Assembly (NCBI RefSeq): GCF_016862955.1
Contig: NZ_BONY01000062.1
Location: 1-54,641, forward strand
DNA: 54,641 bases
Origin: Rhizocola hellebori
GTDB taxonomy: Bacteria; Actinomycetota; Actinomycetes; Mycobacteriales; Micromonosporaceae
Direction of reading: 5' to 3'
Shown: positions 47,276 to 54,641 of the stretch, in pieces
Position numbering within the stretch: the first letter of the stretch is position 1
Layout: each line of letters starts with the position of its first letter
Translations under genes and position numbers: made by a program
Notes under the pieces: model-generated
Seen by the model: only the letters and a program-made list of their open reading frames with translations
Database searches by the model: none
What the model was told of the DNA's origin: nothing

Positions 47276-48736
47276 ATGACCATAGTAGATAGACGAACAT
47301 TGCTGCGGGGCGCGGCCGCGGGCGCGATTGTGGGCGGGCCGTTTGCCGGACTTGTGGCCAGAGCGGCAAATGCGGCAGAGGTCGACAGGATCGAGCGCCC
47401 GCCGCTGGAGCCGGTGCCCGACATGCGCGACGGCCAGGTGCGGCTCTGGCTTCCGCCCCACTTCCAGTACCGGTCGTTTCACGACACCGAAACACAGATC
47501 CTGCTCAACGACGGGACCATCCTGCCGGGAAGGCACGACGGCATGGCCGCCTTCCGCGGGCCGCGCGGCAGCATCATCCTGGTGCGAAACCACGAAATCA
47601 ACGGACCCGGGGCGGCTTTCGGCCCGGGCGTGCCCTATGACGCCATGGCCCGTGGTGGCACGACCACCATCCAGGTCACCGGCATGGGTGAGGTCATCCG
47701 TTCCTACACCAGCCTCAACGGTACCCAGATGAACTGCTCCGGTGGCCCGATGCCATGGGACAGCTGGATTTCTTGCGAGGAGACGGTCAACGGCCCGGAT
47801 GTGGCCGCCGACTTCACCGGCGTGCCGAACACGCCGCTGCTGCAGCGGCACGGGTTCATCTTCGAGGTGCCGGCCGGTGGGCAGTCCAACCGCCAGCCGA
47901 TCACGGCCGCCGGCCGCTTCGCCCACGAGTCGGTCGCGTGTGACCCGCACGACGGGGCGATCTACGAGACCGAGGACAACTTCGGATTCGCCTCCGGGTT
48001 CTACCGCTACCTGCCGCCGCGCAACCCCTGCCACACCGGGCGCCTGGCCGACGGCGGCCGGCTGCAGATGCTCGCCGTGCGGGGCACACCCAACGCGGAG
48101 CTGGCGGCGCAGCAGACGCCGGGGGCCAGATACCGCGTGAAGTGGGTCGACATCGACGACCCGGCGCCCACCTTCCCCTACGTGCCCGGGACTCCCGCGC
48201 TGACCACCAACGACACCGCACTGACCTATGTGGGCAACCAGGGCCGGGCGCAGGGGGCAGCGCACTTCTCCCGTCTGGAGGGCGCCACCTACCACGACGG
48301 CGTCGTCTATTTCTGCTCCACCCAGGGCGGCGGCGCTGCCGAGGACGGGCCTGGCCCGATCGCCAACGGCTACGGCAACGGCACCGGCCAGGTGTGGGCC
48401 TACCACACCCGGTCGCAGGTGCTGGAGCTGATTTTCCAGTCGCCGAGCGCGGCGGTGCTGGACTTCCCGGACAACATCACCACCAGCCCGCGCGGCACGC
48501 TCGTGCTGTGCGAGGACAACGTCAACGACAACTTCGTGCGCGGGCTGACCACCGATGGGGAGCTGTTCGACATCGCGCTGAACCGCTTGCGCAGCAGCAC
48601 CGGAGCCGACCGGTCCAATGACGAGTTCGCGGGCTCGACCTTCAGCCCGGACGGCAAGACGCTCTTCGTCAACATCCAGGCAAGTGCGGGAATGTCTTTC
48701 GCCATCTGGGGTCCGTGGCGGCGCCTCGGCGTGTGA
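47276..48736 (+). CDS. PhoX/DUF839-family Tat-exported phosphatase-like protein
   Basis: 486 residues. A twin-arginine signal (DRRTLLRG, residues 5-12) ends near ANA. The mature part has DUF839/PhoX features: LWLPPHFQYRSF, ILVRNHEINGPGAAFG, GGTTTIQV, WDSWISCEETVNGP, GRFAHESVACDPHDGAIYET, and the late DNITTSPRGTLVLCEDNV. PhoX enzymes are calcium/iron alkaline phosphatases that release phosphate outside the cell. This is a short DUF839 member and activity is not certain. AAGGAGG 5 nt before ATG 47276 fixes the start. Its stop abuts the convergent fucosidase stop with no gap. Confidence 0.88.
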   Translation: MTIVDRRTLLRGAAAGAIVGGPFAGLVARAANAAEVDRIERPPLEPVPDMRDGQVRLWLPPHFQYRSFHDTETQILLNDGTILPGRHDGMAAFRGPRGSIILVRNHEINGPGAAFGPGVPYDAMARGGTTTIQVTGMGEVIRSYTSLNGTQMNCSGGPMPWDSWISCEETVNGPDVAADFTGVPNTPLLQRHGFIFEVPAGGQSNRQPITAAGRFAHESVACDPHDGAIYETEDNFGFASGFYRYLPPRNPCHTGRLADGGRLQMLAVRGTPNAELAAQQTPGARYRVKWVDIDDPAPTFPYVPGTPALTTNDTALTYVGNQGRAQGAAHFSRLEGATYHDGVVYFCSTQGGGAAEDGPGPIANGYGNGTGQVWAYHTRSQVLELIFQSPSAAVLDFPDNITTSPRGTLVLCEDNVNDNFVRGLTTDGELFDIALNRLRSSTGADRSNDEFAGSTFSPDGKTLFVNIQASAGMSFAIWGPWRRLGV

Positions 48737-50002
48737 TCATTCGCGCCCGGTCCCGCGATAGAGGTCCATCTCGCCATCGAGCTCCACGGCGATGACGATG
48801 GCGGATTCGTCGATATCGGCGGGGCCGGGCGCGTCTATCCACAGCACGCCCGGCACCTCGCCGTGTCCACCGGTCACCCGGTGCGCCAGCTCGGCGCCGC
48901 TGCCGACCACGCGCGCCCGCAGCACCTTGTTGCGCAGCCCGCGCAGGCCGATGCTCTCGCGCGGGATGTCGAAACAGATCAGGTAGAGGGTGCGCCGGTC
49001 GGCCGAGACGGTGCTCGGCCCGTAGTGGTGACCGGGCGGCAGGCCGGCCTGCGTGTCGTAGACCGCCTCGGCGTGCTTGGCTATCCAGCCGCCGAGGGCC
49101 TCCAGCCGCTGCGTCTGCGGCGCGGTGATGGTGCCATCGGCCATCGGGCCGACGTCGAGCAGCAGATTTCCACCTGCCCCAATGGTTTCGGTGAAGTAGC
49201 GCACCAGCTGCCGAACCGACTTGTGGTTGTCATCGCCGTGCTGATAGCCCCACGAGTCGTTGACGGTCAGGCACAGCTCCCAGGGGCCTGATGGCGGGGT
49301 CATCGGCACTCCCTGCTCGGGCGTGGCGTAGTCGCCGTAGGAAAGCATGCGGGCGTTGAGGATCGTCTCCGGGTTGGCGTCGAGAATGCGCCGCGCCAGC
49401 GGCTCGAGCTGCCACTGCTCCTCGCTGCGCTCCCATTCGCCGTCGAACCAGAGCAGGTCGGGGTGGTACCGGTCGACCAGCTCGCCGACCTGACCGTCCC
49501 GGTAGCGCAGGTACCGCTGCCAAGCCGCCGGATCCTCCTGCCCCTCCAGCGGTGTCACATAACGGTTTTCGTTGACCCAGCCGGCCTGACCCAGGCTGCG
49601 CACGCTGGCGTATTCGGGATGGTTCCAGTCGGAGTGGGAATAGTAGAAGCCCACCTTGAGCCCGCGCTCGCGCAGTGCCTCCACATAGGACGCCAGCAGG
49701 TCGCGCCCGGCCGGGGTGTGCCGCACGTTCAAGTCGCCATATTCGGTGTCCCACAACGCGAAACCGTCATGGTGCCGCGCGGTCAGCACGGCATAGCGCG
49801 CACCGGAGCGGGCGAACAGATCGGCCCAGGCCCCCGGGTCGTACTTCGCGGCGGTGAACCCGGACAGCTGTGCCATATAGCGGTCGTGCGGGACGTCGCC
49901 GTTGTAGAACGCCCACGACTCGGGGACGCCGTCGACGGCGTAGATGCCGTAGTGCAGGAAGATGCCAAGTTTGGCGCTGGGAAACCAGGGCTGCATGGGC
50001 AT
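48737..50002 (-). CDS. Alpha-L-fucosidase (GH29)
   Basis: A 421-residue GH29 enzyme that removes alpha-L-fucose with retention. Signature segments are KLGIFLHYGIYAVDGVPESW, YAVLTARHHDGFALWDTEY, VGFYYSHSDWNHPEY, and LLWFDGEWE with the nucleophile Asp187. It has no signal peptide, so it is probably cytoplasmic and acts on imported oligosaccharides. GAGGAG precedes the ATG. Divergent from an AraC regulator across about 100 nt, which suggests that AraC controls it. Confidence 0.94.
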   Translation of the reverse strand: MPMQPWFPSAKLGIFLHYGIYAVDGVPESWAFYNGDVPHDRYMAQLSGFTAAKYDPGAWADLFARSGARYAVLTARHHDGFALWDTEYGDLNVRHTPAGRDLLASYVEALRERGLKVGFYYSHSDWNHPEYASVRSLGQAGWVNENRYVTPLEGQEDPAAWQRYLRYRDGQVGELVDRYHPDLLWFDGEWERSEEQWQLEPLARRILDANPETILNARMLSYGDYATPEQGVPMTPPSGPWELCLTVNDSWGYQHGDDNHKSVRQLVRYFTETIGAGGNLLLDVGPMADGTITAPQTQRLEALGGWIAKHAEAVYDTQAGLPPGHHYGPSTVSADRRTLYLICFDIPRESIGLRGLRNKVLRARVVGSGAELAHRVTGGHGEVPGVLWIDAPGPADIDESAIVIAVELDGEMDLYRGTGRE

Positions 50003-50086
50003 GGGGTTCTCCTCTGCGGGCGTGCTGGTCCTGGCTGGATCAGGCTAAAGCCAAGCTCCCAGCCAACGCGTGGGTTCTGCTCACCT

Positions 50087-50096
50087 TTACTGGTAA
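50087..50096. promoter_or_regulatory. TTACTGGTAA palindrome in the fucosidase/AraC intergenic region
   Basis: TTAC-TG-GTAA is a 4-2-4 palindrome directly before the AraC gene, overlapping its -10. Possible operator. Confidence 0.35.
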
Positions 50097-50099
50097 CTT
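50094..50099 (+). promoter_or_regulatory. Candidate -10 of a leaderless promoter (AraC gene)
   Basis: TAACTT ends 6 nt before the ATG at 50106; no ribosome site. Confidence 0.4.
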
Positions 50100-50105
50100 T
50101 TCACC

Positions 50106-50945
50106 ATGCTGCTGCCCGAGGGGAAGGTGTCGGTGCGCCTGCACCGGCCACCCCGGGTGGCCAACGCCGGCGCCGCCCTGCATGGCACGACCGGCCTGCA
50201 CGACACCTTTCTGCTGCCCGACCTCTGGCAGCTTCACCTCTACGCCTACTCCGGGGAGCTGACCCTCGGCGGCCTGCACCATCCGATCCGGCCGGGGCAC
50301 ATCAGTCTCGTCCCGCCGGGCGAGACAGTGAGCTTTCGCTACCTGGGCCGTTCCGAGCACCTCTTCGTGCACCTGCGGCTCGACCCGGCCGGTGGCGCGC
50401 AGACCGTTCCGGTGATGCAAGACGCGGGCGAGCAGGCCGAGCCGCTGGCGGAGCTGCTGCGCCGGGCGGTGGCCGCCGCGCCGAGCCGTCCCGAGCAGGC
50501 CGCGGCCGAGGTGTGGGCCGCGTTGTGGCGGATAGCCCAGCTTCCCCGCCCCAGCCCCGGCGGACGTCACCTGGCCGTGGTGCGAGCCATGGACTTCATC
50601 GAGGCAAGGCTCGCCGAGCCGGTCACCGTGCCGCAGATCGCCCGGCACGCCGACGTCTCGCACAACCAGCTGACCCGCCTGTTTCGCGCCGACACCGGCT
50701 CAACCGTGGTCGCCTACCTGCGCCGTCGCCGTCTCGCCCGCGCTGAACACCTGCTGCGCCGCACGACGCTGCCGATTCCCGCGATCGCCGCGTCGGTCGG
50801 CATCCCGGATCTGCAGGCGTTCAACAAGTCCTGCCGTCGCGAGCTGGGCGCGTCACCGCGCGCCGTGCGAAACTACCCGCAGACAACGAGTGTCAGGGGA
50901 ATCTCGACGATGCTGATCCGTGAGCCGTCCTCACCGGACACCTGA
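50106..50945 (+). CDS. AraC family transcriptional regulator
   Basis: 279 residues. An N-terminal cupin-like sensing domain (HTTGLHDTFLLPDLWQLHLY, PGHISLVPPGETVSFRYLG) is followed by a C-terminal double helix-turn-helix. HTH 1 is VTVPQIARHADVSHNQLTRL and HTH 2 runs IPAIAASVGIPDLQAFNKSC before the usual GASPRAVR. It probably responds to fucose or a fucosylated sugar and acts on the divergent GH29 gene. The last 25 codons extend 73 nt antisense into the convergent lipoprotein gene. Confidence 0.92.
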   Translation: MLLPEGKVSVRLHRPPRVANAGAALHGTTGLHDTFLLPDLWQLHLYAYSGELTLGGLHHPIRPGHISLVPPGETVSFRYLGRSEHLFVHLRLDPAGGAQTVPVMQDAGEQAEPLAELLRRAVAAAPSRPEQAAAEVWAALWRIAQLPRPSPGGRHLAVVRAMDFIEARLAEPVTVPQIARHADVSHNQLTRLFRADTGSTVVAYLRRRRLARAEHLLRRTTLPIPAIAASVGIPDLQAFNKSCRRELGASPRAVRNYPQTTSVRGISTMLIREPSSPDT

Positions 50946-51760
50946 AATACCTGCAGCCTGCCCTGCTGATCCGTGCATGGCTGTTTTTTGGGTACCGAGT
51001 AGGGCAACTGCAGCGAATAATCGCCACGGCAGCCGTTGCCACAGGTGGCAGTGGCGAATTTGGTAGCGATCTCCATGCCGGAGGCATCGAGCAGGCGAAC
51101 ACTTACGGTGGCCTCCCTGACATCGGCCGTACCGGAAATGGTGATCGGGCTGGAGACCCGCTGGCCGATCACAGGGCTCATCACGACGATCTGCGGCAGC
51201 AGGTCGGCGAAATCGGCGCGGCCGAAGGGTTCCCCGGTCGGGTTGCCGCCCATCAGGAATCCCACCTGGCGCACGCTGGGAAACTGGGTGAGGGTGAAGA
51301 CGACCTGTGCCCGGCGCAGCCGCGCGATGTCCTTCCCACCGGCGAAGAACCCGGACGAGAAGCTGACGATGGCCACCCCGTCGGCGATCCCCCTGACGTC
51401 GAAGGTGGTCTCGGCGGGGATGGCGTTGCTCATCCCCAAGCCGGCCTCGACCGAGGTCGGCCCGGCCAGCAGCTCGGTGAGGGCCAGCCGTGAGGTTGCC
51501 TGGGTCGCCGGCCGGATCCGTTGCGTGGGAACGACTCTGTTGCTCCGTGCGAACCAGGTCTGGATGGTGACGGTGGTGCTGCTCGTCCCGTCCGGTGTGG
51601 ACGACGGCTGAGCCGACGGCGACGGCGACGTTTGCGCGGAGACGGCGGGGGAGGGTGGCTCACCGGTCGGTCCGGCCCCCAGCGAGCCGGAACCGGTGGG
51701 GCCGCATCCTGCCGCGGCGACGGCGAGCAACGCGGCGGTGATAGCGGTGAGGCGTCTCAT
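50873..51760 (-). CDS. GerMN-Gmad2 domain lipoprotein
   Basis: A 295-residue lipoprotein. Lipobox AAAGC (Cys19), then a Pro/Ser/Thr linker and a GerMN domain at about 65-185 (VTIQTWFARSNRVVPTQRI, LALTELLAGPT, GIADGVAIVSFSSGF, LTQFPSVRQVGF). A Gmad2 immunoglobulin-like domain follows (IVVMSPVIGQRVSSPITISG to the end) with three Cys. GerMN lipoproteins such as mycobacterial LpqB work with the kinase MtrB. Here the start overlaps the histidine kinase stop as ATGA, giving the same gene order. Likely an accessory modulator of that kinase. Confidence 0.88.
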   Translation of the reverse strand: MRRLTAITAALLAVAAAGCGPTGSGSLGAGPTGEPPSPAVSAQTSPSPSAQPSSTPDGTSSTTVTIQTWFARSNRVVPTQRIRPATQATSRLALTELLAGPTSVEAGLGMSNAIPAETTFDVRGIADGVAIVSFSSGFFAGGKDIARLRRAQVVFTLTQFPSVRQVGFLMGGNPTGEPFGRADFADLLPQIVVMSPVIGQRVSSPITISGTADVREATVSVRLLDASGMEIATKFATATCGNGCRGDYSLQLPYSVPKKQPCTDQQGRLQVFQVSGEDGSRISIVEIPLTLVVCG

Positions 51761-53190
51761 GATGGTCCCTCCTCGAAGGTGTCGTGAGCCTCACCGTGCC
51801 CGGCCGACCCCACAGTGGCTTCACCGTCGGGTAACCGGTAGGTAACAGGCAGCGTGAGCTGGAAGCGGGTGCCCACCCCAACCTCGCTTTCCACGCGCAG
51901 ATCCGCTTGCAGGAGACGGGCGTTCTCCAGCGCGATGGCCAGGCCGAGCCCGCTGCCCGAGCCGCCCCGCGCGGGATCGGACTTGTAGAAGCGCTCGAAA
52001 AGGCGAGGCAGGTGCTCGGCGGGGATGCCCGGCCCGCGATCGCTGACCTGCACGCTCGGGCCCGGACCGACCCGAACGTGCACCCCGGCGCCGCCGTGTT
52101 CCACCGCGTTGGCGACGAGGTTGGCCAGGACACGTTCCAGCCGGCGCGGGTCGGTGTGCACGGTCACCGCCTCGCCCTCCACCTTCGCCTGGGCCTGCCA
52201 TCCGCGGCTGGCCACGATCGCGCGCAGCAGCGCCACCAGCTCGGTGGGCCGGGCGCTGACCAGCTCCTGACCGGCGTCCAAACGGGAGATTTCGAGCAAC
52301 TCGTCGACCAGATGCCGTAGCCGCACCACGTCCGACACCACGATCTCGGCGGGGCGTCGCGCCGTGTCGGGCAGGGCTTGCAGGTGTTCGCGAAGCATCG
52401 ACGCCGCCGCCACCAGAGCCGTCACCGGGGTCCGCAACTCGTGTGCCACATCGGCGGTGAAGCGCCGCTCGCGCGCCTGGGCGCTGGCCAGCGCGGCAAT
52501 CTTCGCCTCCAGCGCCTCGGCCATCCGGTTGAACGACTCCGCCCACGCCCCGAATTCGTCCCGGTTGCGCACCGGCAGCCGTGTCGCGAGCAGTCCTTCG
52601 GCGATGGCGTGGGCCGCCTCGCTGGCCCGGCCCACCGGCTCGAGCGTGCGCCGCGCAAGCGCCCGCCCCACCAGGGCGGCGAGCAGCACGGCCGCGGCCC
52701 AGCTCGCCAGCATGGCCGTGCGCAGCTGGGCAAGGTCCTCGTAGATACGTTCCTCGGCATAGACCACATAGAGCTGATCGGTCGAGCCCGGGATCTGGCC
52801 GCCCACCACCAGCTGGCGGCCGGTCCGCTCGAAGGCGACCTGGCCCGTGGCGGCCAGCGAACGCGTCCTATCGCCGGGCTCGGCGCGGAAGGCCACGTTC
52901 GACGCGGTCACGCTCTGCGCGGTGACGAGCACGACATGGCGGCCGCTGCCTTCGAAACTGTCCAGCAGGTTGGCCGTACGGGTCTGGTCGAGGGGCAGAA
53001 ACTGGTGCGCCAGAACGAGTTGATAGCGCACATCGGTGGCGGCGCGCGAAAGCGAGTCGGCGAAGCGGGCGCGGCTGACCATCGCGTACGAGCCGGTGGC
53101 CAGCGCCGCCATGGAGAAACCCGCCACCGCCACAAAGGCGACGGTCAGCCGCCGGCGCAGGCGGCCGGGCTGAACCGCGCGGCCGGCCAT
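51757..53190 (-). CDS. Sensor histidine kinase
   Basis: A 477-residue membrane kinase. Helix 1 (about 15-35) and helix 2 (about 158-178) enclose an extracytoplasmic sensor of about 120 residues. HAMP at about 178-232. HisKA with H-box VAHELRTPV (phospho-acceptor His250). HATPase with N-box NLVANAVEHGG, G1 DRGPGIP and G2 GSGSGLGLAIA. It autophosphorylates and passes phosphate to the regulator encoded upstream. ATG 53190 is 1 nt after the regulator stop. Organisation resembles mtrB/cseC. Confidence 0.94.
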   Translation of the reverse strand: MAGRAVQPGRLRRRLTVAFVAVAGFSMAALATGSYAMVSRARFADSLSRAATDVRYQLVLAHQFLPLDQTRTANLLDSFEGSGRHVVLVTAQSVTASNVAFRAEPGDRTRSLAATGQVAFERTGRQLVVGGQIPGSTDQLYVVYAEERIYEDLAQLRTAMLASWAAAVLLAALVGRALARRTLEPVGRASEAAHAIAEGLLATRLPVRNRDEFGAWAESFNRMAEALEAKIAALASAQARERRFTADVAHELRTPVTALVAAASMLREHLQALPDTARRPAEIVVSDVVRLRHLVDELLEISRLDAGQELVSARPTELVALLRAIVASRGWQAQAKVEGEAVTVHTDPRRLERVLANLVANAVEHGGAGVHVRVGPGPSVQVSDRGPGIPAEHLPRLFERFYKSDPARGGSGSGLGLAIALENARLLQADLRVESEVGVGTRFQLTLPVTYRLPDGEATVGSAGHGEAHDTFEEGPS

Positions 53191-53191
53191 C

Positions 53192-53869
53192 TCACAGCGC
53201 CAGTTTGTAGCCGGCGCCGCGCACTGTCCTGATGAGACGCGGGCTGGCCGGATCGTCCTCCACCTTGGCGCGCAACCGTTGCACCGCCACGTCCACCAGC
53301 CGTGAGTCGCCCAGGAATGGGTAGTTCCAGACCCGTTCCAGCAACACCTCACGCGTGAACACCAGCCCCGGACGGCGGGCAAGCTCAAGCAGGAGACGGA
53401 ATTCGGTCGCGGTCAGCACGAGCTCCCGGCCGGATTTGTGTGCGGTGAACCGCAGCGGATCGAGCCGCAGCTCGCCCACGGCCACGATTTCCTGCTCGGC
53501 CGGGGCCGACCCGCGGCGCAGCAGGGCGCGCACCCGCGCCACCAACTCGGGCATCTCAAACGGCTTGCGCAGATAGTCGTCGGCGCCCGCCTCCAGCCCC
53601 ACCACGACATCGATGGTGTCCGACAGCGCCGTGACCATCAGAATGGGCTGCTGGCTGGTCCGCCGGATCTCTTGGCACACCTCAAGTCCGTCGCGTCCGG
53701 GCAGCATGACGTCGAGCACGACCAGGTCGTAGTCGTGGGCGCGCCACGCGGCGAGGGCGTCTGTTCCGTTGGTGGCTGTGCTGACACGCAACCCGGCCCG
53801 CGTCAGACCCAGGGCGATGACCTCGCGGATCGACGCGTCGTCTTCGACTATCAGCACTCGGCCTTCCAT
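53192..53869 (-). CDS. OmpR/PhoB-family response regulator
   Basis: 225 residues. The receiver domain has VLIVEDDASI (acidic pocket), phospho-acceptor Asp53 in LVVLDVMLPG, and the conserved Lys in LRKPF (about 103). The C-terminal winged helix contains LTATEFRLLLELARRPGLVF, RLVDVAVQRLRAKVED and the end RTVRGAGYKL. First gene of the RR-HK-lipoprotein operon. The start ATG 53869 lacks a clear ribosome site. The signal is unknown; envelope stress is plausible by analogy with CseB/MtrA. Confidence 0.94.
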   Translation of the reverse strand: MEGRVLIVEDDASIREVIALGLTRAGLRVSTATNGTDALAAWRAHDYDLVVLDVMLPGRDGLEVCQEIRRTSQQPILMVTALSDTIDVVVGLEAGADDYLRKPFEMPELVARVRALLRRGSAPAEQEIVAVGELRLDPLRFTAHKSGRELVLTATEFRLLLELARRPGLVFTREVLLERVWNYPFLGDSRLVDVAVQRLRAKVEDDPASPRLIRTVRGAGYKLAL

Positions 53870-53923
53870 GGCAGCGTCAGCGTGACACGCCAATGCGATT
53901 AGTAACAGACCTTGTACGTTTTG

Positions 53924-53990
53924 CGTTGATGATGGAATGAATCCAATTAGACCTGTTCTTGGTGGATTGCTTGCCCCCAAGACATCAACG
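53924..53990. promoter_or_regulatory. Spaced inverted repeat in the RR/sodC divergent region
   Basis: CGTTGATG (53924-53931) and CATCAACG (53983-53990) are inverted copies 51 nt apart in the 190-nt region between the regulator and the superoxide dismutase gene. Possible site for the response regulator; low confidence. Confidence 0.3.
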
Positions 53991-54059
53991 TATGACAATG
54001 GCTCTGATACGCCGCCCGGCCCTCGGCGGCGCGCGCAAACCCTTGCCTGGGAGGCAATT

Positions 54060-54623
54060 ATGCGCATTCCACGAATCCATCGGATGCTGGCAGGACTGGC
54101 TGTTACCGGCCTGGCAGTAGCGGTCGTCCCGGCTTCGGCCGTCGCTTACGACGACAGCAGGGGGGCGACCGCAACGGTCCGCGATGTGAACGGCACATCA
54201 CTCGGGACCGTTGTCCTTCAATCGTCTGGCGGAAAGATCGTCGTGGCGGGCAGGTTGTCCGGTCTCACCGCCGGCTTCCATGGCTTCCACATCCACGCGG
54301 TCGGCCTCTGCGAAGCGCCCTTCACCACGGCCGGCGGGCACCTCAACCCGGCCGGGGTAGGACACGGCCAGCACGCCGGCGACCTGCCCCTGCTCAAGGT
54401 CGCAGCCGACGGCAGGGCGACCTCCGTGACGGAGACCGACTCGGTCACCTTCGCGGACATCTTCGACGCCGACGGCTCGGCAATCATCATCCACGCACTG
54501 CCGGACAACTACGCAAACATCCCGACCCGCTACTCGGCCGCCGGAATCCCCGGCCCCGACGCAGCGACCCTCGGCACCGGCGACGCCGGCGGCCGCATCG
54601 CCTGCGGCATCATCAAGCGGTAA
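54060..54623 (+). CDS. Secreted Cu/Zn superoxide dismutase family protein
   Basis: 187 residues. The signal peptide ends near SAVA. The mature domain is a SOD-Cu fold: GFHGFHIHAVGLC supplies the H-x-H copper ligands and one disulfide Cys. GGHLNPAG and HGQHAGDLPLL follow with further metal ligands, then IIIHALPD. AGGRIACGII carries the catalytic Arg and the second Cys. It should dismutate superoxide outside the membrane. Most ligands are present, so it is probably active. GGGAGG is 6 nt before ATG 54060. Divergent from the response regulator. Confidence 0.9.
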   Translation: MRIPRIHRMLAGLAVTGLAVAVVPASAVAYDDSRGATATVRDVNGTSLGTVVLQSSGGKIVVAGRLSGLTAGFHGFHIHAVGLCEAPFTTAGGHLNPAGVGHGQHAGDLPLLKVAADGRATSVTETDSVTFADIFDADGSAIIIHALPDNYANIPTRYSAAGIPGPDAATLGTGDAGGRIACGIIKR

Positions 54624-54641
54624 CCAGACTGTCATGCTGGC

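Noticed and set aside
1-54641. tRNA, rRNA, insertion sequence, integrase or prophage
   Set aside because: Looked for; no cloverleaf, transposase motif or phage structural gene was recognised in any frame.

Overview
The window is high-GC, gene-dense DNA from an actinobacterium. Evidence for this is the GC-rich codon use, GTG and TTG starts, a mycothiol-dependent DinB-type enzyme, a PPOX/F420-type oxidoreductase, DUF2637 and SHOCT proteins, Roadblock proteins, Tat signals and many starts that look leaderless. It reads as chromosomal accessory and regulatory territory. I saw no rRNA, tRNA, CRISPR array, transposase or phage module. The genus cannot be fixed from the sequence alone.

Layout. (1) 0-6.6 kb: a DUF4240 membrane protein, a type I signal peptidase, a decayed SDR gene, the tctCBA tricarboxylate uptake operon, a G5/excalibur lipoprotein and an Mrp-type ATPase. 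(2) 6.6-22.7 kb: a coherent sugar locus. It has two very large secreted multidomain proteins (ThuA + PQQ-sugar-dehydrogenase propeller + PKD + CBM6, one also with a ricin-type lectin), a Tat-exported TIM-barrel protein, a complete ribose-type ABC transporter, a cytoplasmic ketose-3-epimerase-like enzyme and a FadR/GntR regulator with a perfect operator-like palindrome in front of it. AT-rich motifs recur upstream of three of its transcription units. (3) 22.7-27.6 kb: secreted proteins, an M4 metalloprotease, and an operon of membrane protein, NUDIX hydrolase and aldo/keto reductase.

(4) 27.7-37.8 kb: regulatory genes. Three Roadblock proteins with a DUF4388 protein form an operon without a GTPase. 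They are followed by a PPOX oxidoreductase, a secreted sensor-like protein, a mycothiol-type enzyme, a chimeric DUF2637 membrane protein with a long Ala/Glu/Arg repeat and a C-terminal zinc ribbon, a MEDS-HATPase regulator, a double-RCK channel-like protein and a VOC protein. (5) 37.8-45.6 kb: an EF-hand miniprotein divergent from lutABC, which is translationally coupled to an aldehyde:ferredoxin oxidoreductase (tungsten enzyme family). Facing it is a three-gene module of a GrpE-like protein, an Hsp70-like protein and an unknown acidic protein.

(6) 45.6-54.6 kb: an M23 peptidase, a methyltransferase, a PhoX-family protein, a GH29 fucosidase divergent from an AraC regulator, a response regulator / histidine kinase / GerMN-Gmad2 lipoprotein operon resembling mtrAB-lpqB, and a secreted Cu/Zn superoxide dismutase.

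The best candidates for undescribed biology are the rare-sugar locus, the Hsp70/GrpE-like/unknown module, the lutABC-AOR operon and the GTPase-less Roadblock operon. All functions are inferred from motifs read by eye; no database search was possible.
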